This document shows positions 16,577 to 24,892 of a stretch of 42,933 nt of DNA, piece after piece. Numbering within the stretch: the stretch's first letter is position 1; each line of letters begins with the position of its first letter. The notes beneath the pieces were generated by a model that was not told the origin of the DNA, did no database searches, and worked only from the letters and a program-made list of their open reading frames with translations. Source of the DNA: Chloracidobacterium sp. UBA6041 (lineage in GTDB: Bacteria > Acidobacteriota > Blastocatellia > Pyrinomonadales > Pyrinomonadaceae); NCBI GenBank assembly GCA_002427845.1, contig DIYZ01000084.1:36055-78987 (forward strand). The letters run 5' to 3'. A program made the position numbers and the translations under genes.

Positions 16577-17010
16577 ATCTCCACAATCTTTTCCAGCCTT
16601 CGCCGGTGGCGCTCCTCGCCCGTAAATCGCGCCGCGACAAAAGCACGCACAATCTCGAGCGCGAGCTCTTCGCCAATCACGCGCGCTCCCAGACAGAGCA
16701 CGTTGCAGTCGTCGTGTTCTCTTGATTGGTGTCCCGAGTAGGTATCACCACAGAGCGCGGCGCGAATTCCCTTGAGCTTGTTGGCGGCCACCGAGGCGCC
16801 GACGCCGCTGCCGCAAATGAGAATGCCAATATCGGCCTGGTTATCTTGAATAGCTTGGCCAACTTTCAACGCGTAATCTGGATAGTCGTCCGGCCGCGAA
16901 CCGACGTGCGTGCCGAAATCGAGAATCTCATGTCCCGCGGCATCAAGTTCCTTGATCACCTTTTCATTGAGCGGATAACCGCCGTGGTCTGCTCCGATTG
17001 CAATTCGCAT
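16558..17010 (-). CDS. rpiB: Ribose-5-phosphate isomerase B
   Basis: The protein has 150 residues. RpiB/LacAB motifs are intact: the N-terminal MRIAIGADHGGYPLNEK with Asp8 and His9, the catalytic loop CGSGVGAS with Cys66, and His99 with its phosphate-binding neighbours in SREHDDCNVLCLGARVIG. It interconverts ribose 5-phosphate and ribulose 5-phosphate in the non-oxidative pentose phosphate pathway in the cytoplasm. The start lies three bases after the transketolase stop, so the two are cotranscribed. The last residues and the stop come from a repeat. Confidence 0.96.
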   Translation of the reverse strand: MRIAIGADHGGYPLNEKVIKELDAAGHEILDFGTHVGSRPDDYPDYALKVGQAIQDNQADIGILICGSGVGASVAANKLKGIRAALCGDTYSGHQSREHDDCNVLCLGARVIGEELALEIVRAFVAARFTGEERHRRRLEKIVEIEKNEK

Positions 17011-17013
17011 TTA

Positions 17014-19143
17014 TCAAATCAAAGCCCTGGCATGCGTCAAAACATTGTCCACATTAAAGCCCAACTCGCGCATGACCACATCGCCGGGCGCTGAAGCGCC
17101 GAAGCGTTCCAGGCAAATCACATCGCCCTGTGGTCCAACATAACGATCCCAACCCTGACGCACACCCGCCTCGATCGCGAGACGCGCCGTAACGGCGGGT
17201 GGAAGAATTTCGTTGCGATATGCTTCTGGTTGCTCTTCGAAGAGTTCCCAGCACGGCATAGACACGACGCGCGTGGCGATACCGTCCGCTTGCAGTTTTT
17301 CACGCGCTTCCATCGCGAGGGAAACTTCAGAACCAGTCGCGATAAGGATCAGTTGCGGAGAAGAAACCCGGTCGCTACCACCACCCCTGCCGGGCTGCGC
17401 GGCTGGGGACCCCGATCCGCTCCCGGTTCTGACAGGATCGCGCGCTAGATCGCTCGCCCCGTTGGTTGTTTCTGCTTCGGCAAGAATGTAAGCGCCCCGA
17501 CGCAAACCTTCCGCCGAGCCGTAGCGGGTTCGATCTATCAATCCAACTTTCTGACGCGTCAGGGCAAGGGCGGTGGGCGCGTGGCGTCGCAGGATCGCAA
17601 GGCGCCAGGCTTCACTCACCTCTGCTGGGTCGGCGGGACGAATCACGAAAAGTTTGGGAATCGCGCGCAACGCGGCGACGTGTTCGACTGGTTGATGTGT
17701 TGGTCCATCTTCGCCAAGTCCGATCGAGTCGTGCGTGAAAACGTAAATCACCTGCACTCCCGAAAGGGCCGCGAGCCGGATGGCGGGACGCATGTAATCC
17801 GAGAACGTCAAAAACGTTCCACCGTAGGGAATCAAACCACCGTTCAGGGAAATTCCGGTAAGCGTAGATCCCATCGCGTGCTCGCGCACGCCAAAGTGAA
17901 TAATCCTCCCCTGATAGGATCCCGCTTCGAAGTCACCGCCACCTTTGATGTCAGTGTTGTTCGAAACTCCCAAATCGGCCGAGCCACCGATCAGCATCGG
18001 CAGGTGGGGCACCAGCGCATTTATGACTTCGCCGCTCGCAACTCGCGTCGCCATTGGCTTCGCATCTGCAAACTTCGGCAGGTGGTTCTCCCAACCTTCA
18101 GGGAGTTCGCCTTTCATTGTTGAGCGCCACAGGTCGCCAAGCTCTGCATGCTGTTGTTCGTATTTTTGAACCAATGCATTCCATTCTTGTTCCTGCTTCG
18201 CGCCCCGTTCCACTGCTTCGCGGAAATGCGCCAGGGCCTCGTCAGGAACGTAGAATTGTTTGTCCTCGGGCCAGCCCAGATGCCGTTTCGTTTCGCGCAC
18301 CGCCTCTTCGCCCGGCGCATCACTATGCGCCTTGCGCGTGCCGGCCGTCGGCATGCCATAACCAATCGTCGTCTTCACTGAAATCAACGACGGCTTTGTT
18401 CCGACTGACTGGGCCTCGCGAATAGCCGCCTCGATCGCGTCGAGGTCGTTGCCGTCTTCGACTGTCAGCGTGTGCCAACCGTAAGCCTCAAAACGTTTGG
18501 GCACCTCCTCGCTGAACGCAAGGCTCGTAAAGCCTTCGATGGTCACACTGTTGTCGTCGTAGAGATAGATCAGTTTGCCGAGTTTCAGATGTCCGGCAAG
18601 TGATGCTGCTTCCGAAGCGACGCCTTCCATCAGATCGCCGTCGGAAACAATTGCGTAAACGTGATGATCGATAAGCGGAAACTCTTCCTTATTGAATTTT
18701 GCCGCCAGATGCGCTCCACCCATCGCCATGCCCACGCCGTTCGCGAAACCCTGGCCGAGTGGACCGGTAGTTATCTCAACGCCGGGCGTCATTCCATACT
18801 CAGGATGACCTGGCGTCTTTGAGTTCCACTGGCGAAAGTTTTTAAGCTCGTCGAGCGGCAGTTCGTAACCGGTCAGGTAAAGCAAAGAGTAAAGCAGCAT
18901 CGACCCGTGCCCTGCCGAAAGCAGGAAGCGATCGCGATTCTCCCATTTTGGGTTCTTCGGGTTGTGTCGCAGGAAGCGCGTCCAAAGCACATAAGCCATC
19001 GGCGCGGCGCCGAGAGGCAAACCAGGATGACCCGATTCGGCTTTTTGCACGGCATCAAGCGAAAGCGTTCGGATGGTATTAATGCAAAGTTGGTCGAGGT
19101 CGGGCGTGGGTGTGGTGTTTTCCGTTTGCACTGGCGCGCTCAT
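17014..19143 (-). CDS. tkt: Transketolase with a 35-residue repeat-like insertion
   Basis: The protein has 709 residues, longer than the usual 660-680. The thiamine diphosphate motif SDGDLMEGVASEAA...DDNSVTIEG is at about 165-205. The pyrimidine-domain FGVREHAMGS and the TFLTFSDYMRPAIRLAAL region are intact, as is the C-terminal domain IATGSEVSLAMEA. It transfers two-carbon ketol units between sugar phosphates. Between ILAEAE and SSPQLILIATGSEV lies an extra Gly/Ser/Pro-rich stretch encoded by 17365-17469, which resembles translated palindromic DNA. The start overlaps the stop of the upstream FGGY kinase in ATGA, so translation is coupled, and rpiB follows. Confidence 0.97.
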   Translation of the reverse strand: MSAPVQTENTTPTPDLDQLCINTIRTLSLDAVQKAESGHPGLPLGAAPMAYVLWTRFLRHNPKNPKWENRDRFLLSAGHGSMLLYSLLYLTGYELPLDELKNFRQWNSKTPGHPEYGMTPGVEITTGPLGQGFANGVGMAMGGAHLAAKFNKEEFPLIDHHVYAIVSDGDLMEGVASEAASLAGHLKLGKLIYLYDDNSVTIEGFTSLAFSEEVPKRFEAYGWHTLTVEDGNDLDAIEAAIREAQSVGTKPSLISVKTTIGYGMPTAGTRKAHSDAPGEEAVRETKRHLGWPEDKQFYVPDEALAHFREAVERGAKQEQEWNALVQKYEQQHAELGDLWRSTMKGELPEGWENHLPKFADAKPMATRVASGEVINALVPHLPMLIGGSADLGVSNNTDIKGGGDFEAGSYQGRIIHFGVREHAMGSTLTGISLNGGLIPYGGTFLTFSDYMRPAIRLAALSGVQVIYVFTHDSIGLGEDGPTHQPVEHVAALRAIPKLFVIRPADPAEVSEAWRLAILRRHAPTALALTRQKVGLIDRTRYGSAEGLRRGAYILAEAETTNGASDLARDPVRTGSGSGSPAAQPGRGGGSDRVSSPQLILIATGSEVSLAMEAREKLQADGIATRVVSMPCWELFEEQPEAYRNEILPPAVTARLAIEAGVRQGWDRYVGPQGDVICLERFGASAPGDVVMRELGFNVDNVLTHARALI
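17365..17469 (-). repeat. In-frame palindrome-like insertion within the transketolase gene
   Basis: These 105 bases (35 codons) lie where other transketolases have a direct join before the C-terminal domain. The segment contains GTCAGAACCGGGAGCGG and GGTAGCGACCGGG, a GC-rich palindromic style unlike the flanking coding sequence. It translates to a low-complexity GSGSGSPAAQPGRGGGSD region. The core GGTAGCGA-x-CGG is similar to the inverted repeat at 28787-28880. Confidence 0.65.
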
Positions 19144-20648
19144 TTCACCTGTCCTGTATTTGAGATCGTTTCTGTGAATAGCTTCTCGTAAAGTCGTTCT
19201 TGACGCTCGAGCCCCTGTTGATACACCGCATGATTCACCATATCAGGTTCGCATATCCTTTCAACGGCCGGCGAGAATTCTTCGATGTTTTGTATTTTGC
19301 CCGCCGCTTCAAGCGCAAGCAAGGCGGCGCCGCGGGTAGACGCCTCGGAGAGCTCCGATACCATCACACGACTACCAAGAACGTCGGCGAGGATCTGCAC
19401 CCAGGTCGGAGAAGAACGCAGGGCATGACCCGACGCCACGATCGCCGCAGCCGGCGCCAGAGGTTGAAGTGCGCGCGAAATCAGCGCAAAGCGATAGGCG
19501 ATCGCTTCCATTGCAGCCCGGAGAATTTCGCTGGGACGCGTTTGCAAAGTAAGGCCAACAATGGCGCCTCGTGCGGCCGGGTTCCAACCAGTGCTGCGTT
19601 CACCGGCCCAGAACGGCAAAACTGTCAGACCGTGCGCATCCGGGCGCAGTCGCCGGAGATCACTCTCGACTGTTTCGGAATCTTCATCAGCCAACATCGA
19701 TTCTTTGATCCAGTTATATAAGCCGCCGCCGTCTGACAGAGCTCCCCCGATGACGACGCGACCTCTATCAGCGCGATAACACCACAGCTCTGCGGGAATT
19801 TGTCCGGGTGGCTCGCCTGCAAAAAGCACGCGCTGCGCACCGGAAGTGCCAATCATCAGCGCCACTCTTTCTGTTGAATGACAACCGGCGCCGATGTTGT
19901 TGGCGGCGCCATCACCGATTGCCGGAAACAAACGTGCCTCGCTTAGTTGCGGCCAACGGATAGCGTAATCGTAAGTGAGCTTAGTAAACGTGCGATCGGG
20001 CGCGGCGATTTCAGGCAGGCTTTCAGCGCTGAGACTCAAGACGCTTAATAACTCCGTGTCCCATTCACACGTGCGTTGGTTGAGCAGCCCGGTGCCTGAA
20101 GCCATGGAAACACTAATCGCCGTTTCACCGAAAAAACGTAGGGTCAGATATTCTGAAAACGAGAGCCAGCGACTGGTGGCGCGGAAAACCTGCGGCTCTT
20201 CGTTTTGCAAGCGCAGCAATTTGGCCGGCCAGTAGCTGGGATGAAAGCGGCATCCGGTGCGCGCGTGGATTCTTGTTTCGTCCAGTTGGGATCGGAGTTG
20301 GGCGGCGGCGCTGGCCGCGCGCGAATCGGCCCAGCCCAGCACCGGCATAGTGGGCCGACCGGTTTCGTCAACACCCACCAGGCTATGCCAAAAACAGGAA
20401 ATCGCTATTAACTCAATGCGTGTGATCGATTGGTAGAATTTTGCGAATAACGCATCGATCGTCTCCGCAACTTGTTCGACCAATATGTCAGGTTCAACAA
20501 CCGCGAAGTCGGTAACGGCCGGAGCCCATCTATTAACTCTGACGCCGGCCCCTTCTATTTCGCGGCCACGTTCATCGAAAAGAGCGGCACGAACGCCGGA
20601 CGTGCCTATATCCAGCGCGAGCAAGACTGGTGTTTTCGTGTTCGCCAT
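19140..20648 (-). CDS. FGGY-family carbohydrate kinase (gluconokinase/xylulokinase-like)
   Basis: From ATG 20648 the protein has about 502 residues. An in-frame ATG at 20711 would add 21 residues that do not look like the family, and neither start has an ideal ribosome-binding site. The N-terminal ATP-binding phosphate loop LALDIGTSGVRAALFDERG, the central WADSRA substrate-side motif, GDGAANNIGAG and the C-terminal IVASGHALRSSPTWVQILADVLG define the FGGY fold. The GTSGVRA start and overall pattern resemble gluconate kinases, but xylulose or another sugar is possible. It is the first gene of an operon with tkt and rpiB, which fits feeding a phosphorylated sugar into the pentose phosphate pathway. 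Confidence 0.9.
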   Translation of the reverse strand: MANTKTPVLLALDIGTSGVRAALFDERGREIEGAGVRVNRWAPAVTDFAVVEPDILVEQVAETIDALFAKFYQSITRIELIAISCFWHSLVGVDETGRPTMPVLGWADSRAASAAAQLRSQLDETRIHARTGCRFHPSYWPAKLLRLQNEEPQVFRATSRWLSFSEYLTLRFFGETAISVSMASGTGLLNQRTCEWDTELLSVLSLSAESLPEIAAPDRTFTKLTYDYAIRWPQLSEARLFPAIGDGAANNIGAGCHSTERVALMIGTSGAQRVLFAGEPPGQIPAELWCYRADRGRVVIGGALSDGGGLYNWIKESMLADEDSETVESDLRRLRPDAHGLTVLPFWAGERSTGWNPAARGAIVGLTLQTRPSEILRAAMEAIAYRFALISRALQPLAPAAAIVASGHALRSSPTWVQILADVLGSRVMVSELSEASTRGAALLALEAAGKIQNIEEFSPAVERICEPDMVNHAVYQQGLERQERLYEKLFTETISNTGQVK

Positions 20649-20729
20649 TACTGAGACAAACTCCGGCGACGGCTCAAATCCTTCCACGAGTTCTTCCAGC
20701 ACTTGGCTCATCTTGTTGGGGTGGGTTTG

Positions 20730-20820
20730 GTAGGACAGACATTCTTGTCTGTCATTCTGTGATCTTTCGCCGGCTCCAAAAAGTAAAGCCTTAACCGACA
20801 GGCAAGAATGCCTGTCCTAC
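20730..20820. repeat. Palindromic intergenic element, family C (second copy)
   Basis: GTAGGACAGACATTCTTGTC (20730 onwards) and GACAGGCAAGAATGCCTGTC (ending before CTAC at 20820) form an inverted pair matching the element at 14106-14176. It lies between the divergent FGGY kinase and zinc-ribbon genes, so here it is upstream of both starts. Confidence 0.85.
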
Positions 20821-20900
20821 TCTATGGGCGCTTTCGCGGAAAGAATCGCACAAGCATCATCTCGTAGTCTACTCTTGCACTCACCTGCTAAAATCGGAGC

Positions 20901-21629
20901 ATGCAGGCAGAAACACTCAACTGTCCCAACTGTGGTGCCGCGACTTCTTCGGACGAGCCGCTATGCAAGTTTTGCGGCTCGCGTCTGGCTACGGTTGCCT
21001 GTCCTTCGTGTTTCGCGATGATGTTCCTCGGTAGTAAACACTGCCCGCGCTGTGGTGCCGCCGCTGCGAACAGGGAAGTTCATGCGTCGGAAAAGCGCAA
21101 CTGTCCCCGATGCCAAAGCGAAATGTCGGCAGTGACAATCGGCACAACCCGAGTGCGCGAATGTGAACGATGCCTCGGACTTTGGCTCGACGTAACTTCC
21201 TTTCAAAAAATATGCGCCGATCGCGAACAGCAGTCCGCGGTCCTCGGTGCTGCTTCACCCAGTCCAATAAACACAGTGCATGAAACCGACAAGATACATT
21301 ATGTGCCGTGTCCGGAGTGTTCGGAGTTAATGAATCGCATCAACTTCGCGCGCTGCTCGGGAGTGATTGTGGACGTTTGCAAGGGACACGGGACCTGGTT
21401 TGATCGCGACGAGTTAAGCCGCATAGTTGAATTCATTCGCGATGGCGGCCTGGAAGCCTCGCGAAATAGAGAAAAAGCGAGCATCGAGGAAGAGCGACGC
21501 CGCCTGCAACAGGAACAGCTTGCTGCGGATGGACACGCGGCAATGGACCCGGGATTCACGGGCGATGGGGATCATCGACTCACCGGCATCGCCTCTGCGC
21601 GCGGACTGTTGAAGTTTCTGCTGGACTAG
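20901..21629 (+). CDS. Multi-zinc-ribbon protein with two TFIIB-type zinc fingers
   Basis: The protein has 242 residues. Two double zinc ribbons occupy the N-terminus: Cys8/11/22/25 and Cys34/37/48/51. Next is a zf-TFIIB domain (Cys68, Cys71, Cys88, Cys91, followed by LGLWLD). A second zf-TFIIB-like domain starts near 135 (CPECSELMNRINFARCSGVIVDVCKGHGTWFDRDEL). The tail is a charged helix (REKASIEEERRRLQQEQ) probably forming a coiled coil. zf-TFIIB proteins are widespread and uncharacterised, and a nucleic-acid or protein-binding role is inferred only from the fold. The protein is cytoplasmic with no membrane segment. Confidence 0.87.
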   Translation: MQAETLNCPNCGAATSSDEPLCKFCGSRLATVACPSCFAMMFLGSKHCPRCGAAAANREVHASEKRNCPRCQSEMSAVTIGTTRVRECERCLGLWLDVTSFQKICADREQQSAVLGAASPSPINTVHETDKIHYVPCPECSELMNRINFARCSGVIVDVCKGHGTWFDRDELSRIVEFIRDGGLEASRNREKASIEEERRRLQQEQLAADGHAAMDPGFTGDGDHRLTGIASARGLLKFLLD

Positions 21630-21664
21630 ATTCACTTGCGCGTTCCTTCCAAAAGTATTGCTTA

Positions 21665-21814
21665 GTGCCGAAGGCACGAAATGTTTATAGTCAGCCCGTA
21701 ACCAGGTAAATACCTGGAGCCCATTCATGGGCGACAGAGTAAACATCTCGCTCCTAAAGGAGCGAAGATTACCAGGGCTTGTGCCAGGCTATAAACCTTA
21801 CGCCGCTACGCGGC
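21665..21814. repeat. Multi-hairpin intergenic element with cloverleaf potential
   Basis: An outer stem GTTTATAG (21683-21690) with CTATAAAC (21789-21796) and an inner AGCCC/GGGCT pair (21693-21697 with 21775-21779) enclose three perfect hairpins: CCAGGTA/TACCTGG (21702-21717), GCCCA/TGGGC (21719-21732) and CGCTCCT/AGGAGCG (21749-21764). Flanking hairpins are GTGCC/GGCAC (21665-21677) and GCCGC/GCGGC (21802-21814). It lies between convergent genes. Confidence 0.75.
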
Positions 21815-21844
21815 TGAAGAAGTTCCAGGTGGAAAAAAACTACT

Positions 21845-22885
21845 TCACTTCAGAGTCCTTTTTACTAAGTCAACGAAGTCCTTAAGGTCATCTTCCGTCG
21901 TGTCAAACGAAGTCATCAACCTCACTTCCGAAGTTTCTTCGTTCCATACGTAAAAGAAGTATTGTTTTTGCAGAATGGGAATGTATTTCTTTGGCACAAG
22001 CGCAAACACGCCGTTCGCTTCCACCTTCTGCGTAATCTCTATCTGCGGGATTTTCCTGAGTTCGTCCGCGAGCAGTTGGGCCATTCGATTCGCGTGCTCC
22101 GCATTTTGCCGCCAGAGTTCGTTTGTCAGCAGCGCTTCAAACTGGGCTGAGATGAAACGCATCTTTGAGGGAAGATGCGTGCCTTGCTTGCGCGTGTATT
22201 TGAAATCCCTGGCCAGGTTCTGGTCGAAGAAGACTACTGCTTCACCATACATCATTCCGTTCTTCGCGCCGCCGAAGGAAAGAATATCGACGCCCGCGTC
22301 TCTGGTTATCGCTCGCAGTTTGACCTTCAAGCTGGCGGCGGCATTTGAGATCCGCGCGCCGTCAACGTGCAGCAGCATGCCGTTTTCATGTGCAATGCTC
22401 GAGAGGCTTTTTAACTCCCGCGGGGTGTAGACCGTGCCCATCTCCGTAGCTTGTGAAACAGAAATTACCCGGGGTTGCACGTGATGTTCGAAACCAACGC
22501 CGTGCAGAAATGGTCTTATTTGTTCGCTTCGGATTTTGCCATCAGGAGTCGCTACCGAAAGCAGTTTGCAGCCGGTGAATTTTTCCGGCGCCCCACACTC
22601 GTCAACATTAATGTGGGCAGTCTCGGCACAAATGATTGCGTGGTATGGCTGCGTGACGGCTTTTAACCCCAGGACATTCGCGCCCGTACCACCGAAGACA
22701 AAATAAACTTCCGCGTGTTTGCCAAAGTGATCGCGAAACAACTTAACCGCCCGCGCGGTGTAAGGATCATCGCCATAGGCAATAACATGACCGTCATTGG
22801 CAGCCGCCATCGCCTCCATTACACGGGCATGGACACCGGCATTGTTATCGCTGGCAAAACTGCGGGATGGCTTTGAGTTTTTCAT
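21845..22885 (-). CDS. Low-specificity L-threonine aldolase (PLP-dependent)
   Basis: The protein has 346 residues, usual for the family. It begins FASDNNAGVHARVMEAMAAAN as threonine aldolases do. Active-site features are His91 in AETAHINVDECGAPE (cofactor stacking), Asp175 in LLHVDGARISNAAA, and the Schiff-base Lys208 in LSFGGAKNGMMYGEAVVFF. It cleaves L-threonine or L-allo-threonine to glycine and acetaldehyde in the cytoplasm. GGAG lies just before the ATG. It is flanked on both sides by multi-hairpin repeats of related type. The glycine it produces could feed the one-carbon-type genes further along, but that link is speculative. Confidence 0.93.
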   Translation of the reverse strand: MKNSKPSRSFASDNNAGVHARVMEAMAAANDGHVIAYGDDPYTARAVKLFRDHFGKHAEVYFVFGGTGANVLGLKAVTQPYHAIICAETAHINVDECGAPEKFTGCKLLSVATPDGKIRSEQIRPFLHGVGFEHHVQPRVISVSQATEMGTVYTPRELKSLSSIAHENGMLLHVDGARISNAAASLKVKLRAITRDAGVDILSFGGAKNGMMYGEAVVFFDQNLARDFKYTRKQGTHLPSKMRFISAQFEALLTNELWRQNAEHANRMAQLLADELRKIPQIEITQKVEANGVFALVPKKYIPILQKQYFFYVWNEETSEVRLMTSFDTTEDDLKDFVDLVKRTLK

Positions 22886-22962
22886 AGCTCCGATTCTAGT
22901 TTTTAAGTCCCATAGGGAAAAGCGACAAAATGTTTTTTAGACCAGCGCTCACCCTTGACTCG

Positions 22963-23085
22963 TAAGCTCCGTAGGAGTGAAACGTCATAGAATCCCGTAG
23001 GGCACCTCGACATATTTCGCTCCTACGGAGCTTAATTTCATATTTGATCGTTTTCCGCTATAAACATCTTGCTCCTACGGAGCTA
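22963..23085. repeat. Palindromic intergenic element, family D (AGCTCCGTAGGAG type)
   Basis: TAAGCTCCGTAGGAG (22963-22977) pairs perfectly with CTCCTACGGAGCTTA (23020-23034). A third copy, GCTCCTACGGAGCTA, is at 23071-23085. The TAG of that last copy, read on the minus strand, is the stop codon of the neighbouring oxidoreductase. ATAAACATCTTGCTCCTA also matches part of the element at 21740-21755. Confidence 0.85.
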
Positions 23086-24678
23086 AATCCGACTCGCTTT
23101 AAAATCCTTAATAATCTCGCGCGCGGCATTCGCGCCAGGGCCGCCGGTTACCCCGCCGCCCGGATGCGTGCCCGCGCCACACAAGTAAAGCCCCTTGATC
23201 GGGGTCCGATATTGGGCGCAGCCTAAGACGGGCCGAAAAGTAAAGAACTGGTCCAGCGATTGTTCACCATGGTGAATGTGGCCACCACTTAACCCGTAAG
23301 TCTCCTCAAGATCAAGCGGCGTAATGACCTGCCTGCCGGCAATCAACTCGTTCAGGTTTGGCGCGTAACCGGCTAAAACGTCGATCACCTTGTCAGCAAA
23401 CTCTTCGCGACGCGAGTTCCAGTCGCCTTCTTTCAATTTGTATGGCGCGTATTGGACGTAAACCGACATCACGTGCGCACCCGTTGGCGCAAGAGATGGA
23501 TCGCTCAAAGAAGGTATCGTGATGTCCATATAGGGTGCAGTGGAGTAGTCCCCATACTTCGCCGCATCAAACGCGCGCTCCAGATAATCAATGTCTGGTC
23601 CAAGATGAATGCGGCCGGAAAGCTTCGCCTTTGTCTCGATACGATTGAGCCCGGAAAACAACGGCAGACCTGACAGCGCCAGATTGATCTTCGCTGAACT
23701 CCCGGCGGCCCGATAGTTTCGAATCTTCGAGAGAAAGCTGGGGTCGAGATTTACCGGATCCACGAGTTTCAAAAACGTCGTGCGTGGATCGGCATTGGAA
23801 GCGATCGCGCGCGCCGTAATCTCCTGTCCGGTTCTTAGTACGACGTTTGAAGCTTTTTCCTCTGTCGCCTCGATTCTTTCAACCTTGGCCTCTGTCTTTA
23901 TTTCGGCGCCGGCACTGACTGCGGCTTTGGCTAAAGCTTGAGTCAGCGCGCCCATGCCTCCTTTGACAAACGCAGCGGGACCAATCGCATAGCCGTCCAT
24001 CGCTGCTTGCCAGAGTAGGCCAGTGCTTGTGCCCGCTGACCATGGTCCGGCAAAGGAGCCGGCGATTCCGCGCGCCGCGATTGTTGCCCGCAGGAGTTCG
24101 GTTTCAAAGAACTCCGACACCAAATCCGCCACCGCCATCGGCCCCCAACGCAACAACCGATAAGCATCCTTCTTTGGGAGTCCGCGAAATGAGAGACCCA
24201 GTTTGCCGAGATTCCAAACTTCGCCGAGCGCCGGCTTATCGATAGCAGGCGGGGACATTCTTAGCAGGGGCGCCAATACCCGGCCAATGCGCGAAAAACT
24301 TCCTGCGAATTCTGGGTAACTCTTCGCGTCCTTCGCCGATACTTTCTCTATTTCACTAACTGTTCGCGCCGTTTCATCGTAGATACAGATTGAAGGAGCA
24401 TCAGGAGCGAGCGCCAGCACACGCGCCTCAGGAGTAAGCAGCTCCACTCCATGTTTCGCGAGGTCAAGATCTTTTGCGATTTGTGGGAAGAAGGGGGCCG
24501 CGGAATGGGCCAAGGTCGAGCAGCGAAATCCGGGAATGATTTCTTCGGTAACTGCCCCGCCGCCAACAAGTGCGCGCCGTTCGAGCACGAGGGTTTTCAA
24601 TCCCGCTCGCGCGAGATAACACGCCGCGACCAGCCCGTTATGGCCGCCGCCAACAATGATGATGTCGTATCTTGTCAT
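23083..24678 (-). CDS. CrtI/PYROXD2-like FAD-dependent oxidoreductase 1
   Basis: The protein has 531 residues. The N-terminal dinucleotide-binding motif is YDIIIVGGGHNGLVAACYLARAG (Gly-rich loop 10-15), followed by VLERRALVGGGAVTEE. The C-terminal FAD motif is GLYLCGAGTHPGGGVTGGPGANAAREI. This arrangement matches the phytoene desaturase superfamily and, within it, the PYROXD2 group rather than true carotenoid desaturases. No other carotenoid genes are present. The protein is cytoplasmic or membrane-associated and the substrate is unknown. It is a tandem paralogue of the gene at 24893-26470, separated from it by a repeat cluster. Confidence 0.9.
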   Translation of the reverse strand: MTRYDIIIVGGGHNGLVAACYLARAGLKTLVLERRALVGGGAVTEEIIPGFRCSTLAHSAAPFFPQIAKDLDLAKHGVELLTPEARVLALAPDAPSICIYDETARTVSEIEKVSAKDAKSYPEFAGSFSRIGRVLAPLLRMSPPAIDKPALGEVWNLGKLGLSFRGLPKKDAYRLLRWGPMAVADLVSEFFETELLRATIAARGIAGSFAGPWSAGTSTGLLWQAAMDGYAIGPAAFVKGGMGALTQALAKAAVSAGAEIKTEAKVERIEATEEKASNVVLRTGQEITARAIASNADPRTTFLKLVDPVNLDPSFLSKIRNYRAAGSSAKINLALSGLPLFSGLNRIETKAKLSGRIHLGPDIDYLERAFDAAKYGDYSTAPYMDITIPSLSDPSLAPTGAHVMSVYVQYAPYKLKEGDWNSRREEFADKVIDVLAGYAPNLNELIAGRQVITPLDLEETYGLSGGHIHHGEQSLDQFFTFRPVLGCAQYRTPIKGLYLCGAGTHPGGGVTGGPGANAAREIIKDFKASRI

Positions 24679-24710
24679 CCTCGCTTTCTTAGCAAACCAA
24701 AACGTAAATT

Positions 24711-24890
24711 TGGCCGCGGATTAACGCGGACGCACGCGGATCGATGAATTGGCCACGGATTAACACAGATGTGCGCAGATCTGAAAACCCTCCACTCAAA
24801 ATGTTTTGTGCCTGCTTTCTTCTGATCCGCGTTTATCCGCGTAAATCTGTGGCTAACTTTCTCCGCGTAAATCTGTGGCTAACTTTCTTC
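24711..24890. repeat. Nested family A repeats between tandem oxidoreductase genes
   Basis: Two left arms (GGCCGCGGATTAACGCGGAC from 24712 and GGCCACGGATTAACACAGAT from 24750) face two right arms (GATCCGCGTTTATCCGCGTA from 24823, and a duplicated CCGCGTAAATCTGTGGCTAA unit from about 24836 and 24863). The right side is a tandem duplication of about 27 bases. The same family occurs at 9569-9615 and 10361-10505. Confidence 0.8.
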
Positions 24891-24892
24891 TC

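Noticed and set aside
22963..24890. CRISPR-like array from the closely spaced repeats
   Set aside because: Repeat units are inverted, differ in spacing and have no uniform spacers or cas genes.
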